From positions 1 to 42,340 of the forward strand of contig CAKZNV010000049.1 in the NCBI GenBank assembly GCA_937132085.1: a DNA stretch of 42,340 nt. Direction: 5' to 3'. The notes beneath the pieces were generated by a model. That model was not told the DNA's origin and did not search any database. It saw nothing but the letters and a program-made list of their open reading frames with translations. Positions 25,017 through 34,756 of the stretch are shown one piece after another (position 1 is the first letter of the stretch; each line of letters begins with the position of its first letter). The DNA comes from an uncultured Rubritalea sp. (GTDB taxonomy: Bacteria > Verrucomicrobiota > Verrucomicrobiia > Verrucomicrobiales > Akkermansiaceae). The translations under genes were made by a program, and so were the position numbers.

Positions 25017-26471
25017 ATGACATCGATAAAAAAATCATTTCTGTGGTCTGCCTTGGAGCAAATCGGCCCTAAGGTGTTACAGTTTTCAGTGGCTATTGTG
25101 TTAGCGCGTGTTCTCGAACCTGAGGATTTTGGTCTGGTTGGGATGCTTGTTTTATTCACTTCATTAGCTCAGATATTTGCTGATTCAGGTTTGTCTGCAT
25201 CTTTGATTCAAAAAGAGAATATAACAGAAGATGATGAGACGAGCGTTTTCTATATTAATATAGGAATGGGAGTAGGGGTGGCGCTGTTGCTCTGTGTTAT
25301 TTCTCCTTTAGTTGCTGCATTTTATGATCAGCCGCAATTGATTGCATTACTATGCTTACATTCTTTGTCCGTAGTGATTACATCGTTTACTATCGTGCAT
25401 AACGCATTAATCATACGAGCAATGGAGTTTCATAAGACTGCCTGGATAGGAGTGGCTAGCACTTTGGGCTCTGGGATCGTAGGGCTTGGTATGGCGTTTA
25501 CAGGCTTTGGAGTCTGGAGTTTGATTGGTCTAGTTCTTGCTCAGAATGTTACTCAAGCTGTTTTGCTTTGGAGCGTGAATGATTGGCGTCCTAAGGGGCA
25601 ACTGAAAAGAGAGAATCTTAGGAGCATTTGGAGTTTCAGTTCGTATCTATTGTTTTGTCAGTTAATAGGAGTTGCAAATAAAAACATTCATTCTGTGATT
25701 ATTGGAAAATTCTACTCTCTTGAGAATCTAGGCTTTTATAACCGGGCTAATAACCTCAGGATGCTTCCAGCTAATACGATGGCTGGGATGATCAACAAAG
25801 TGGCATTCCCAGTTTTCTCTCGCTGTCAAGGAGATAAAGGTCTCTTGTTAAGAAGGATACGTAAGCTGGTGAGAACCTCGTTGGTGTTTTCAGCTGCTGG
25901 TATGGCTCTTCTAGCTGTCTTGGCAGATCAGTTAGTTCCTTTTCTGATGACAGATAAGTGGCTACCAGCAGTGCCTCTACTCAGGATATTGTGTTATGCT
26001 GCTGCTTTAGTTCCAGTTAGCGCTCTGTATTTAATGGCCCTACAGGCACAGGGATACTCCAAGCTTAACTTCCGCTTAGAGTCCATAAAGATGGTGGTTA
26101 GTGTCTGCGTGGTGTCTACATTTTGTTGGTTCGGTGTAACAGCGATTGCCTGGGGAGTAGTTTTAATGACTGTAATCGCGTATTTCATGAATGCTTTTTA
26201 TCAGGTAAAACTACTTGGATATAGTTGGAAACTGCAAATGTTTGATATTATGCCGACTCTTATTTTGTGTGCTATTGCTGCTGTGTTAACATTACCTTTA
26301 GTGAATTTAGAAATGGAGAATGCTGTCATGATAATGTCCGCCCGCTGTGTTGTTTTTATTTGCACTCTCGGAATAGGAACTTTTATGCTAAGAAACGTGT
26401 TTTTTGGAGACATTTGGCTTCTGATCGAATCCATGTTGAGAAAGTCTAAACCAACGAGCAAAGGTATCTAA
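25017..26471 (+). CDS. wzx: Polysaccharide repeat-unit flippase (Wzx, WzxC-like)
   Basis: This 484-aa multi-pass inner-membrane protein of the MOP superfamily moves lipid-linked repeat units to the periplasm. The N-terminus (FLWSALEQIGPKVLQFSVAIVLAR, then LEPEDFGLVGML and FADSGLSASLIQ) is characteristic of WzxC/TuaB-type flippases. About 12-14 hydrophobic segments can be traced, with basic loops such as RRIRKLVR between the two halves. It begins the block containing the polymerase and later glycosyltransferases, which fits a Wzx/Wzy-dependent route. Confidence 0.9.
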   Translation: MTSIKKSFLWSALEQIGPKVLQFSVAIVLARVLEPEDFGLVGMLVLFTSLAQIFADSGLSASLIQKENITEDDETSVFYINIGMGVGVALLLCVISPLVAAFYDQPQLIALLCLHSLSVVITSFTIVHNALIIRAMEFHKTAWIGVASTLGSGIVGLGMAFTGFGVWSLIGLVLAQNVTQAVLLWSVNDWRPKGQLKRENLRSIWSFSSYLLFCQLIGVANKNIHSVIIGKFYSLENLGFYNRANNLRMLPANTMAGMINKVAFPVFSRCQGDKGLLLRRIRKLVRTSLVFSAAGMALLAVLADQLVPFLMTDKWLPAVPLLRILCYAAALVPVSALYLMALQAQGYSKLNFRLESIKMVVSVCVVSTFCWFGVTAIAWGVVLMTVIAYFMNAFYQVKLLGYSWKLQMFDIMPTLILCAIAAVLTLPLVNLEMENAVMIMSARCVVFICTLGIGTFMLRNVFFGDIWLLIESMLRKSKPTSKGI

Positions 26472-26476
26472 ATAAA

Positions 26477-27367
26477 ATGAGAAAAAAATATCATAACAAT
26501 CAGAATCCATTAGTGAGTGTTCTCATACCTTCCTACAATCACGCTGATTATATTGAGGCGGCGATCAGGAGTGTTTGGAACCAAACTTACCAGAATATAG
26601 AGCTAATTGTGTTGGATGATGGTTCAGAAGATAGTTCACCTGACCTGATACGCGAGTTGGAGAAAATGAGTCCTATTCCGATGTCCGTCATCGTGAAAGA
26701 AAATGCAGGTTTATGCGCCACTTTAAATCAGGGCTTAGAAATCGCTAGAGGGAAGTATGTGTCTATTTTAGCGTCAGATGATAAATATTTAGAGGATAAA
26801 ACCCAAATTCAAGTGAATTTCATGGAGGGGAATACCAATTGTGTGCTTTGCTTTGGTCGGGTGATACATCTGAAAGAAGGAGGTGAGCTAGAGGATGATC
26901 CTATTCGCCCTTTAAGCGGGAATATGTTTGAGGACCTGTTGTTTGGCAACTTTATCCCAGCAGTAAGCTGCTTGGCTAGGAAGAGCGTCTTTAGCAAAGT
27001 TGGAGGGTTTGATGAAAATAGCGCCATTGAGGATTGGGATATGTGGCTACGCATAGCAGAGTTTCATGAGATCCAGTATGTCGATCATTTTTTGTCGTAT
27101 TATAGACGTCATGATAACAATTTTTCCTCTAATTTGGATAAGATGGAGCTAGCCAAGCTAGGTATCTTGAATAAATGGAAAGGGAAAAAGAGCTTCGTAA
27201 AGGCTAAGCAGATATGGGCTCTTACATATTTTTGTGGCTTATTGGATAAGAAAAAAGGGCTAGGGGCTTTTAAATTAATGTTAAAGCATGGAAAGGGTTT
27301 TGTTTTTAAAAAGCGTTTCTGGTTTAATTCCTTAAGATTTGTTAAGCGTTTTTTATTGAAGCAGTGA
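26477..27367 (+). CDS. Glycosyltransferase family 2
   Basis: This 296-aa GT-A enzyme has the family 2 opening VSVLIPSYNHADYIEAAI, the nucleotide-binding LIVLDDGSEDSS, the SILASDDKYLED segment in place of a DXD motif (S-D-D), and the acceptor-side IEDWDMWLRIAE with the catalytic-base-like E-D-W-D. The C-terminal region is rich in lysine and aromatic residues and probably touches the membrane. It begins five bases after the flippase stop. Substrate unknown; a galactofuranosyl or hexosyl transfer is possible. Confidence 0.88.
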   Translation: MRKKYHNNQNPLVSVLIPSYNHADYIEAAIRSVWNQTYQNIELIVLDDGSEDSSPDLIRELEKMSPIPMSVIVKENAGLCATLNQGLEIARGKYVSILASDDKYLEDKTQIQVNFMEGNTNCVLCFGRVIHLKEGGELEDDPIRPLSGNMFEDLLFGNFIPAVSCLARKSVFSKVGGFDENSAIEDWDMWLRIAEFHEIQYVDHFLSYYRRHDNNFSSNLDKMELAKLGILNKWKGKKSFVKAKQIWALTYFCGLLDKKKGLGAFKLMLKHGKGFVFKKRFWFNSLRFVKRFLLKQ

Positions 27368-27500
27368 GTTATTGACACTCTTTAGTTCTCTGATTCGAGC
27401 TACAGATCAGACAGTTCTCTCTTCTTATTAAGCTTGCACAAGTTAGACTCAGAGACTATCCCCACTAGGAAGAACTTAGCATGGAAGCTAAATTTGATTT

Positions 27501-28997
27501 ATGAATTCACCTATAAAAAGTATTATAACGATAGCCGTTGCTGTTATAGTAGCGGTATATTGCACTGTCGATATTCTTTCAACACGTGGTAGTGGCTTAG
27601 CGCGTCTCTATATTTACATTACTGTTCTAGCTGGTTTTATAAGTATAATACGCCCGCAATTGAGCTTGTATGCGATAATCCCTTTGAGTTGTTTCATTGA
27701 TCTATTTAAAAGGTTTATGGTGATCTATGGTAGCCCGTCTTCTAGTGAACTGGCATCACTTATGTCAACTCCAATGATTATGATTTTAGGCGCTACATTT
27801 AGTGTGTTCTTGGCGGCAGTGACTGGAGTGAAGCGTATTGACAAGCTTGGGTGGCTCTCATTTTTTCTAGCAGTATTGCTTTTATCAGCAAGTGTCGCCG
27901 GTGCTGTAGCGAGTGGTGGCGGTATTCGTGGACTCGGACATGCCTTTAACCAAGGGATATATGCATTTTTGATATTCCTAATCCCTCTGATTTTGGATAC
28001 GGATGAGAAGCGTCTTAAATATTTAAGATACTGTATACCGTTTTTCACGATAGTTGCATTGTATATGTTGAAACACAGTTTCTTTGGTTTGGCTCAATTC
28101 GAGTATGACTACTTGATGACCGGCTTAACGCAGGAAGTAAGAATTCTAGTGGATGATGGTGGAGCGAGACGTTATTTCTCAACGATGAATAGTGCCGCTA
28201 CTGTATCGACGATGCTATCAGTTGTTGCTACTTTGGTGTTAACTTTACCTGGCAAAGGAAATAGACCTAAATCAAACGGACGAAAGTTTTTCTGCGTATT
28301 ATTGGCTCTACTTTTCTACACTGCGGCTGCGATGACATTGGCTAGAACTGGTATCATCTGTGGACTAGCCTCTCTAGTCGCCTATCTGCTCTATGGTAGT
28401 AAAATGAAGACGCTTGCATGCTATGCTGCAGGTGCTATGATTTTCTTAATGGCTATCTTCAGTTCTGGTTACATTGTAAAATATAGATTACTAGATGAAT
28501 GGCAGGATAGTTTGCAAGATGAGGCTTTAACGAGTGAAAGTAGCGCTAATACTTCTCGTGCTTTAGTCCTAACAACTATGTATGATAGATTAAGTGGTTG
28601 GGATAAATTAACTGAGCCTTGGAGATTCCCACTACTAGGAACAGCTTTTGGAGGGAAACTGGATGTTTCAGATCTAGGAAAGTATAAGTTTAGTCACGAC
28701 TTGATAGTAGGCACACTAGCTAAACTAGGCTGGATTCCCTTTTTGATAGGTATCGGGTTGTTAATATATGCGCTATTTAAAATTCATACGTTCCAGTTTA
28801 GTTTAAATAGTAACTCATTAGCGTTCAAGTTAGTTAGGGTGTGTATGGCTGCGGCAGGAGGTATCCTGATTGGTGGTGCTGCTAATGGCGCACAGCTTGT
28901 GAATTTCCCTCAGAACTTCTACTTTTTCTTATGGTTATCCATCATTGTTGCGACTTATATGAATTATAAAAGAGCTCCAAAAGCAATTACAGTTTAG
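27501..28997 (+). CDS. wzy: O-antigen polymerase/ligase-like membrane protein (Wzy candidate)
   Basis: This 498-aa protein has about 10-12 transmembrane segments and a large periplasmic loop around residues 325-395 (DEWQDSLQDEALTSESS to KYKFSHDLI). The tract TAAAMTLARTGIICGLASL and the periplasmic histidine in FSHDLIVGTLAKLGWIPF resemble the Wzy_C/O-antigen ligase pattern. Position between the flippase and later transferases favours the repeat-unit polymerase. The upstream 133-base gap contains TTGACA at 27372-27377 but no convincing -10 box at proper spacing, so no promoter is called. Wzy and WaaL proteins are hard to separate by sequence; a second member lies at 38799. Confidence 0.75.
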   Translation: MNSPIKSIITIAVAVIVAVYCTVDILSTRGSGLARLYIYITVLAGFISIIRPQLSLYAIIPLSCFIDLFKRFMVIYGSPSSSELASLMSTPMIMILGATFSVFLAAVTGVKRIDKLGWLSFFLAVLLLSASVAGAVASGGGIRGLGHAFNQGIYAFLIFLIPLILDTDEKRLKYLRYCIPFFTIVALYMLKHSFFGLAQFEYDYLMTGLTQEVRILVDDGGARRYFSTMNSAATVSTMLSVVATLVLTLPGKGNRPKSNGRKFFCVLLALLFYTAAAMTLARTGIICGLASLVAYLLYGSKMKTLACYAAGAMIFLMAIFSSGYIVKYRLLDEWQDSLQDEALTSESSANTSRALVLTTMYDRLSGWDKLTEPWRFPLLGTAFGGKLDVSDLGKYKFSHDLIVGTLAKLGWIPFLIGIGLLIYALFKIHTFQFSLNSNSLAFKLVRVCMAAAGGILIGGAANGAQLVNFPQNFYFFLWLSIIVATYMNYKRAPKAITV

Positions 28998-29015
28998 AGA
29001 TTTTATCGCAAAGTG

Positions 29016-30263
29016 ATGATGACAAATAAAAAAAAAATACTAATTATTGTTGATAGTTTTGTTCCCAATTTCTCCCCTAGAATGGGTTATTTGGCGTTGT
29101 TGTTGTCTAAGAGAGACTGGGTAGTGGAGGTAATTACCACTGATTTCTGGAAAGCCGCTTCTATCTATACTATTAAAGGTCTTGAGGTCGATGTCACAAC
29201 AGTAGATGCAAGCTGTTATCTTGATAAAAAACTGTCGAATATATCACGACTGTGGAAACGTATGAGCTCTATGCATGGAGAGTTTCAGTCTTTGTATGAG
29301 AAAATGAAGGCTGAGGCGGAACGTAAGTTATCAGCTAAACGGTTCGATATCATTCTAGCCTCCGCTGCGTATACACCCTTTTTGGCGGATATCGCAAGAT
29401 CATGCAGTGAAAAGTTTGAGATCCCTTGGATAGCAGATTTTAGAGACATGTTTGAACAATATCCGAAATTAGCGAAGGGGAGTGGCATAAAGAAAAAGTA
29501 TGATGATTTATGGAATAAAGAACAGATTCGCCGGAGATCTAAAATCATTAAACAAGCGAGTGCGTGCACATGTGTATCTTATGAGCATCGGGAGATCTTA
29601 AGTGAAACCCATCCTAATGCATATTGTGTATTCAATGGTTATGACTCTGAGTTATACATTTGGGACACTCCAACTAAGCAAGACATGTTTAGACTAGTTT
29701 TTGGAGGTAAAGTGTATAAGGATCTATTGTTCCAAGATCCTTCCTATGTATTTGAAGCGATTTCTATCTTAAGTAAGAAAAAGTTGATTTCGCCTAGTCA
29801 TTTTTGTTTTGATTTATACTTATCTGATGCTTGCCAGCTCTATATAGAAGAATTTGTTGAGCGATATGAGGTTCAAGAATATGTTAATATTTTCCCTTTA
29901 ATGAATGTTGAGGAATTTGCTCTGCAAATAAAGAGGTCTTCAATCTGCATGCTTTTCACTAGTGAGCACACCACCGGAATAATGTTTACAAAGTCATTTG
30001 AGTATATTGGTTCTGGCCGACCTATTTTATCAGTGCCAGATGACAAGGGGTGCATGAATCAATTACTCAAAAAGCTAGGGGCTGGATGCAGTGCTTCTAG
30101 TGCTGAAGAGGCTGCGAATTTCATACTGGGAAAATATCAAGAGTGGCTGAAAAATGGATTTGTTTTATCTACAGCCGACCCCCAAAAAGCTTCTGTGTTC
30201 AGCCGTGCTAATCAAAGTGAAAAATTTGAAGAGCTTATTAATCAATGTCTCCAGATGAAGTAA
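29016..30263 (+). CDS. Glycosyltransferase, GT4-like
   Basis: This protein of about 415 aa has GT-B architecture. The N-lobe contains ILIIVDSFVPNFSPRMGYL and FDIILASAAYTPFLADIAR with WIADFRDMF, a segment common in GT4 enzymes. The C-lobe contains LVFGGKVY and FEYIGSGRPILSVPDDKG, the donor-site region. The reading frame opens with GTG-ATG-ATG at 29013-29021; I take the first ATG, but any of the three could be used, and no good ribosome-binding site decides it. Substrates are unknown. Confidence 0.78.
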   Translation: MMTNKKKILIIVDSFVPNFSPRMGYLALLLSKRDWVVEVITTDFWKAASIYTIKGLEVDVTTVDASCYLDKKLSNISRLWKRMSSMHGEFQSLYEKMKAEAERKLSAKRFDIILASAAYTPFLADIARSCSEKFEIPWIADFRDMFEQYPKLAKGSGIKKKYDDLWNKEQIRRRSKIIKQASACTCVSYEHREILSETHPNAYCVFNGYDSELYIWDTPTKQDMFRLVFGGKVYKDLLFQDPSYVFEAISILSKKKLISPSHFCFDLYLSDACQLYIEEFVERYEVQEYVNIFPLMNVEEFALQIKRSSICMLFTSEHTTGIMFTKSFEYIGSGRPILSVPDDKGCMNQLLKKLGAGCSASSAEEAANFILGKYQEWLKNGFVLSTADPQKASVFSRANQSEKFEELINQCLQMK

Positions 30264-30293
30264 TTTGGACTAATCAATGCAAATTATAAATTC

Positions 30294-31286
30294 ATGAAAA
30301 TTGAGAATAGTGTGAGTGTAATCATACCTATGTATAACTGCGAAAGTAGTGTGCATTTCAGTATCGATAGTATTCTGGAACAAACCTTATCAGCCTACGA
30401 GATCATCTTAGTAAATGATGGATCTACAGATGATACTATAGCAGCTATTGCTAAATACGGAGACTCCGTCATCTATACTGAGCAAGAAAATCTAGGTCCA
30501 GCTACAGCACGTAATAAGGGTATTGGCCTAGCTAAAGGGGAATATATAATGTTCTTAGATGCAGACGACTATGTATTGCCTGATTTTCTTGAGAAGACAG
30601 TGGATTTTCTTAGTTCTCATCCAGAGTGTGTAGCAGTCAGCACGGCGCAAAAGATCATACGGCCAGAAGGTCAGCCTGAGAGTATTTTGCCAGGCTTCTT
30701 TTCAAAAAATACTTTTGGTGATAGTCCATTTGTAATAGATGATTTCTATAGTTTTTGGGGGGAACATGATCATATTCTTACTGGTTCTGTATTGATGAAG
30801 AGCTCTGCGGTGAATGAGGTGGGTAGCCAATTAGAAAACTTGAGGGTGTCAGAGGACTTAGAGTTCTGGGCAATGCTAGGAACTCTAGGTAAATGGGGAT
30901 TCGTTCCAGAGGTTCTCTGGGTGGGCACTTCAGAGATGCATGCCGTGAAAACAGGATGGACTAGCCATTTTAAAAAACGTCGTTCACTGTGTCCTCTCGT
31001 TGAAGATTGGGAGGTTAGATTGAAGAAGAGCATAAGACCTGAGGATGAGGCTGGCTTTAAGGTCGTTAGGGGCCGAGTGGCGCTAGGCTTTGCTTTTTAT
31101 CATTTACTGGCTGGGAAAACTAAACTAAGTAGATCAATACTACGTAATTATTCTAATGAACTTCCTAAGAATAAACTATCTAAGGTGCTAGCAGCTTGCT
31201 CTAAGTTTGGTTTTATCGGAATGTGGTGTGCGTCCATTCTTTTTAGAACAAGAGACCATTTGAAAGACCTTAATATTATTAAATAG
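30294..31286 (+). CDS. Glycosyltransferase family 2
   Basis: This 330-aa GT-A enzyme has VSVIIPMYNCESSVHFSI, IILVNDGSTDDT, the metal-binding FLDADDYVLPDF (D-A-D-D) and RVSEDLEFWAML in the acceptor domain, the complete series expected for an inverting family 2 transferase. The last 40 residues contain a hydrophobic stretch (FGFIGMWCASILF) that may anchor it. It follows the GT4-like gene by 30 bases and is two bases from the acyltransferase gene. Confidence 0.9.
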   Translation: MKIENSVSVIIPMYNCESSVHFSIDSILEQTLSAYEIILVNDGSTDDTIAAIAKYGDSVIYTEQENLGPATARNKGIGLAKGEYIMFLDADDYVLPDFLEKTVDFLSSHPECVAVSTAQKIIRPEGQPESILPGFFSKNTFGDSPFVIDDFYSFWGEHDHILTGSVLMKSSAVNEVGSQLENLRVSEDLEFWAMLGTLGKWGFVPEVLWVGTSEMHAVKTGWTSHFKKRRSLCPLVEDWEVRLKKSIRPEDEAGFKVVRGRVALGFAFYHLLAGKTKLSRSILRNYSNELPKNKLSKVLAACSKFGFIGMWCASILFRTRDHLKDLNIIK

Positions 31287-31288
31287 TT

Positions 31289-32737
31289 ATGAATTTTAAC
31301 TCTATAGAGTTTGTGGTGCTGTTTGTCGCTACAATCGCTCTTTACTACTCACCGTTATGCAAAAGAAGATCTTTTCAGATTTTAATTCTTTTAGCGGCTA
31401 GTGCCATTTTCTATGCTTGGTCTACGCCATCGCTACTATTTCTGTTAGGAGGATCTTGTATATGGAACGCTTTATGCACTGAGAGAATTATCTTTTGGAA
31501 GTTTATTAAAGAGGACGATAAGAAGGCAAAGTCAATATTGATATGGGCAGTATGCATAAATCTCATATTATTAATGTTTTTCAAATACGCTGGGTTTATT
31601 GCAGTCCAGTTGTTCGGGGATTTGATCACTAGTGGAATATCACAATGGTTGGTGGAAATACCGCTCCCTATAGGTATCTCCTTTTATACTTTCCAGGGTA
31701 TTAGTTTGCTAATTGATACCTATAGAAAAGATCTTGATGATGAACAGTTAACCAAATTATCAGGAACTGGGAAGAATCGCTATGCAGCAACTAGGGACAT
31801 ATCGTTTTATATCATATTTTTCCCTCAATTAGTAGCTGGTCCGATAGTTAAAGCTAGAGAGTTTGTGAGCCAAATCGGTTATAAACAATATTGTAACATT
31901 GAATGGGTAACTGCAGTAAAATTAATGATACTTGGTTACTTTCTTAAAATAGTGGTAGCTGACAACATCGCCGAGCAAACTATAGTTTTAACACAGCCAT
32001 GGTTACAGAGCTTAAGTTCAATAGATGCCATTATTTTATTATACGGTTACTCACTACAGATATTTGCTGACTTTGCTGGCTATTCATTGATTGCCATTGG
32101 CTTGGCCAATATGTTTGGATATAAATTGCCGATTAACTTTAATTTCCCTTATAACTCAACGAGTATCACAGAGTTTTGGCAAAGATGGCACATCTCTCTA
32201 TCTAGCTGGCTAAGAGATTATTTATACATACCGCTGGGAGGAAATAGGAAAGGATCAAAAAGAACTTACATTAATTTATTTTTAGTAATGTTCCTTGGAG
32301 GGCTATGGCACGGTGCTGCATGGAAGTTTCTTATTTGGGGGGCTATGCATGGGGTTTTTCTAGCGCTAGAAAGACTTTTTAATAGAAATAAAAAAGAGAC
32401 TTCGAGTATACGTTCTATATTAGGTTGGATTTATACTTTCCATGTGGTCACTTTATTATGGTTAACATTTTTAATGCCTAGTATGGACCAAATAATTCTG
32501 TATTTTAAGGTCTTATCAAATGGATTTCATCTTCATGGGCCTACTATTTTTGTGCCTGTTTATTTTGGTTCGTTTGTAGTGGTTTATCACGCAATTGGGT
32601 GGTTTAAAGAGCATAAAAATTTAGTATTTAATCGATTTTCAGGTGGAGCATTAGAGGGCTATTTATATTCAATTCTACTATTCCTTATTTTAACAAACTC
32701 AGGCCCCCCACAAGGGTTCATATACTTTCAATTTTAA
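31289..32737 (+). CDS. MBOAT-family O-acyltransferase (AlgI-like)
   Basis: This 482-aa multi-pass membrane protein transfers an acyl group, usually acetyl, across the inner membrane onto a polysaccharide in the periplasm. Conserved features are PIGISFYTFQGISLLIDTYR near 127-146, FFPQLVAGPI, FWQRWHISLSSWLRDYLY with H301, the PLGGNRKG loop, and GGLWHGAAW with the MBOAT histidine H341. The next gene is an SGNH-type protein, the usual partner (compare AlgI with AlgJ/AlgX and DltB with DltD). It suggests O-acetylation of the polymer made here. Confidence 0.92.
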   Translation: MNFNSIEFVVLFVATIALYYSPLCKRRSFQILILLAASAIFYAWSTPSLLFLLGGSCIWNALCTERIIFWKFIKEDDKKAKSILIWAVCINLILLMFFKYAGFIAVQLFGDLITSGISQWLVEIPLPIGISFYTFQGISLLIDTYRKDLDDEQLTKLSGTGKNRYAATRDISFYIIFFPQLVAGPIVKAREFVSQIGYKQYCNIEWVTAVKLMILGYFLKIVVADNIAEQTIVLTQPWLQSLSSIDAIILLYGYSLQIFADFAGYSLIAIGLANMFGYKLPINFNFPYNSTSITEFWQRWHISLSSWLRDYLYIPLGGNRKGSKRTYINLFLVMFLGGLWHGAAWKFLIWGAMHGVFLALERLFNRNKKETSSIRSILGWIYTFHVVTLLWLTFLMPSMDQIILYFKVLSNGFHLHGPTIFVPVYFGSFVVVYHAIGWFKEHKNLVFNRFSGGALEGYLYSILLFLILTNSGPPQGFIYFQF

Positions 32738-32739
32738 TC

Positions 32740-33564
32740 ATGAAGAATAGAAAATTTTGGATGTTCTTGTTATTCGGTAGTATAATTCATACTAGTTTAT
32801 ATTATGGTATCCTTGTGCGTGGAAACTACTTTTCAACTAAGGGAGCTTCAAATTTTTTCACTAGTGTTTCAAGATTGCAGAAGTCATTGAAAGTAGAAGA
32901 TGCTGAATATGCGGTCACAGGATCATCTTTAGTGGGGCGTTTCCCTGCTCGTGAAAAGATGCTAAACCTAGGCATTGATGGTAGCACCTCAGTGAAGTCT
33001 CTGCAGGCTCTCGAGACAGGTGAGTTTAAAATACCTAAGACGATAATTATTGAAGCTAACTTGATAATGGGCTGGCAGACTATAGAAGGTGACCCTCTGT
33101 TTGACTATTTGAAAGGGGTGCATTTTAAGGCAGGACAGCATTGTAGATTGCTTGCAGCAGAATCTAGACCCTCCGACGTTGTTTACAGTTTTTTGCGAAA
33201 AAAACAGGACTCTCATGGCAAATTAGAAGCTAAACTGAAAAAAGTAGAGATAGAGAACCCTAAATTTATTGACTCTAAGCTAGCAGAAACTACAGAATAC
33301 AAAAATATTGTAGAATTAATCCTGCGAGCTAAAAAGAATCAGACCCGAATCATTATTGTGTGGATACCAAATGGGATAGGCTCCCAAGGCCGAATAGAAA
33401 GAATACAAAACTACGCCAAAAGCATAGCGGCTTCAGTTGGATGTGAATACATCGACATGATGTTTTTGGATCGGGATGACACAGTAACTTATACGGATGG
33501 CGTTCACCTAACGAAAGAATCAGCAGAGTTTGTCTTGGACACTTTGTTGAAGACAATCGAGTGA
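32740..33564 (+). CDS. Membrane-anchored SGNH hydrolase-like partner of the acyltransferase
   Basis: The 274-aa protein has a single N-terminal membrane segment (FWMFLLFGSIIHTSLYYGIL) and then a periplasmic domain. SGNH-fold landmarks are visible: TGSSLVG with nucleophile candidate S62, NLGIDGS with the glycine block, EANLIMG with N107, and TDGVHLT near the end with D253 and H256. It is two bases after the MBOAT gene and is best read as the periplasmic enzyme that passes the acyl group to the glycan. It is shorter than AlgX or AlgJ and diverged, so the call rests on these motifs plus pairing. Confidence 0.72.
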   Translation: MKNRKFWMFLLFGSIIHTSLYYGILVRGNYFSTKGASNFFTSVSRLQKSLKVEDAEYAVTGSSLVGRFPAREKMLNLGIDGSTSVKSLQALETGEFKIPKTIIIEANLIMGWQTIEGDPLFDYLKGVHFKAGQHCRLLAAESRPSDVVYSFLRKKQDSHGKLEAKLKKVEIENPKFIDSKLAETTEYKNIVELILRAKKNQTRIIIVWIPNGIGSQGRIERIQNYAKSIAASVGCEYIDMMFLDRDDTVTYTDGVHLTKESAEFVLDTLLKTIE

Positions 33565-33587
33565 TATAAAATATAGATATAGAAAAT

Positions 33588-34751
33588 ATGGAAAACAGTA
33601 ATAAACCTCAGAAAGTAGTTCTATTGACCAACATGCTTCCGCCATATAGAATAGGTTTTTATGAATATCTGGCAGAGAAATATGATTTTATGGTGCTGTC
33701 AGATAAAGTTAATTCCACTGGGCGCCTATGGAAAGATGTGTCCAAAAATTATAAATTTTCCTTTAGGATTATGAATAGTAGCTCGTTCATGTTGAAGCGT
33801 AGTAGAGCGGATGTTGGTTATGTTAGTAAAAGAGAATTTAGTTTTTCGGCAAAGACATTTTTTGAGCTAAGAAAGGAGAAGCCTGAGACGGTGATCACAA
33901 TAGAATACGGATTCAAGACGCTCTGGGCTCTTCTGTATGCGAAACTATATGGAAAAAAAGTGATTCTCTGGTCTGAAGGCACGCTTCACACCGAAGGTTC
34001 ACCCAACTTTATCAGAAGGTGCCTGCGCAAATTTATAGTTCCTAGGGTGGATGTTTTTTGGACAAACGGATGCGATTCTACTGCTTTAGTGAATAAGTAT
34101 TCCCCGTCTAAAGATGTAACAATTATTGAAGCGATGACTGGTGTCGATACCTATTGGTGGAAATCTAAGGTTGCTGAATCGCTACTTAAGCGAGATGAGT
34201 TACGCAGTCAATTTGGTATAGAAGGAACCTGCATATTAGTGAATGGCAGTATCACAGTGGCGAAGGGGACTCCCCAACTGATGAAGGCTATTGATGCGTG
34301 GGCGAAGAAACGTGTGAGCTTAGTTTTAATTGGTTCTGGAGAGCTTGAAGCTGAAGTTTCTAAGTGGGCGGAATCACATGAATTTGTAAAGTTGATCATG
34401 CCTGGCTTTATATCTCCTGAAAAGATGCCAGATTATATGGCAGCTGCAGATTGGTCCGTATTACCAACTCTTGACGATAATTGGCCTTTGGCTTCTTTAG
34501 AAGTTCTGATGTCTGGGCTTCCGCAATTATTTTCATGTTACAATGGAGGGGCTGTTGATCTTTGTATTGATGGAGTTACTGGCTATACCTTTGACCCCCT
34601 TGACCCGGATGATTTTGACAGGGCATTAGAATTAATCGACTCAATAAAGCAGCGGGTGCCAGAAGAAACCATTGATATATCAGCAAACAAGTATTCTCCA
34701 AATGCGATGGGGGAGAGAGCAATCGAGTCAATTAGTGTTTTAAATAATTAA
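33588..34751 (+). CDS. Glycosyltransferase family 4
   Basis: This 387-aa GT-B enzyme has VVLLTNMLPPYRIGFYEYLA at the N-terminus, TLWALLYAKLYGKKVILWSEG in the first lobe, and the second-lobe strand ILVNGSITVAKGTPQLMKA. The donor site reads LDDNWPLASLEVLMSGLPQL, a normal GT4 variant with aspartates in front of the conserved glutamate. It sits between the acylation pair and the initiating transferase. Substrate unknown. Confidence 0.85.
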   Translation: MENSNKPQKVVLLTNMLPPYRIGFYEYLAEKYDFMVLSDKVNSTGRLWKDVSKNYKFSFRIMNSSSFMLKRSRADVGYVSKREFSFSAKTFFELRKEKPETVITIEYGFKTLWALLYAKLYGKKVILWSEGTLHTEGSPNFIRRCLRKFIVPRVDVFWTNGCDSTALVNKYSPSKDVTIIEAMTGVDTYWWKSKVAESLLKRDELRSQFGIEGTCILVNGSITVAKGTPQLMKAIDAWAKKRVSLVLIGSGELEAEVSKWAESHEFVKLIMPGFISPEKMPDYMAAADWSVLPTLDDNWPLASLEVLMSGLPQLFSCYNGGAVDLCIDGVTGYTFDPLDPDDFDRALELIDSIKQRVPEETIDISANKYSPNAMGERAIESISVLNN

Positions 34752-34756
34752 AGAGT

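Noticed and set aside
27372-27377. Perfect -35 box TTGACA upstream of the polymerase candidate
   Set aside because: No acceptable -10 box at 16-18 bases spacing (TCGAGC there); left as unsupported.
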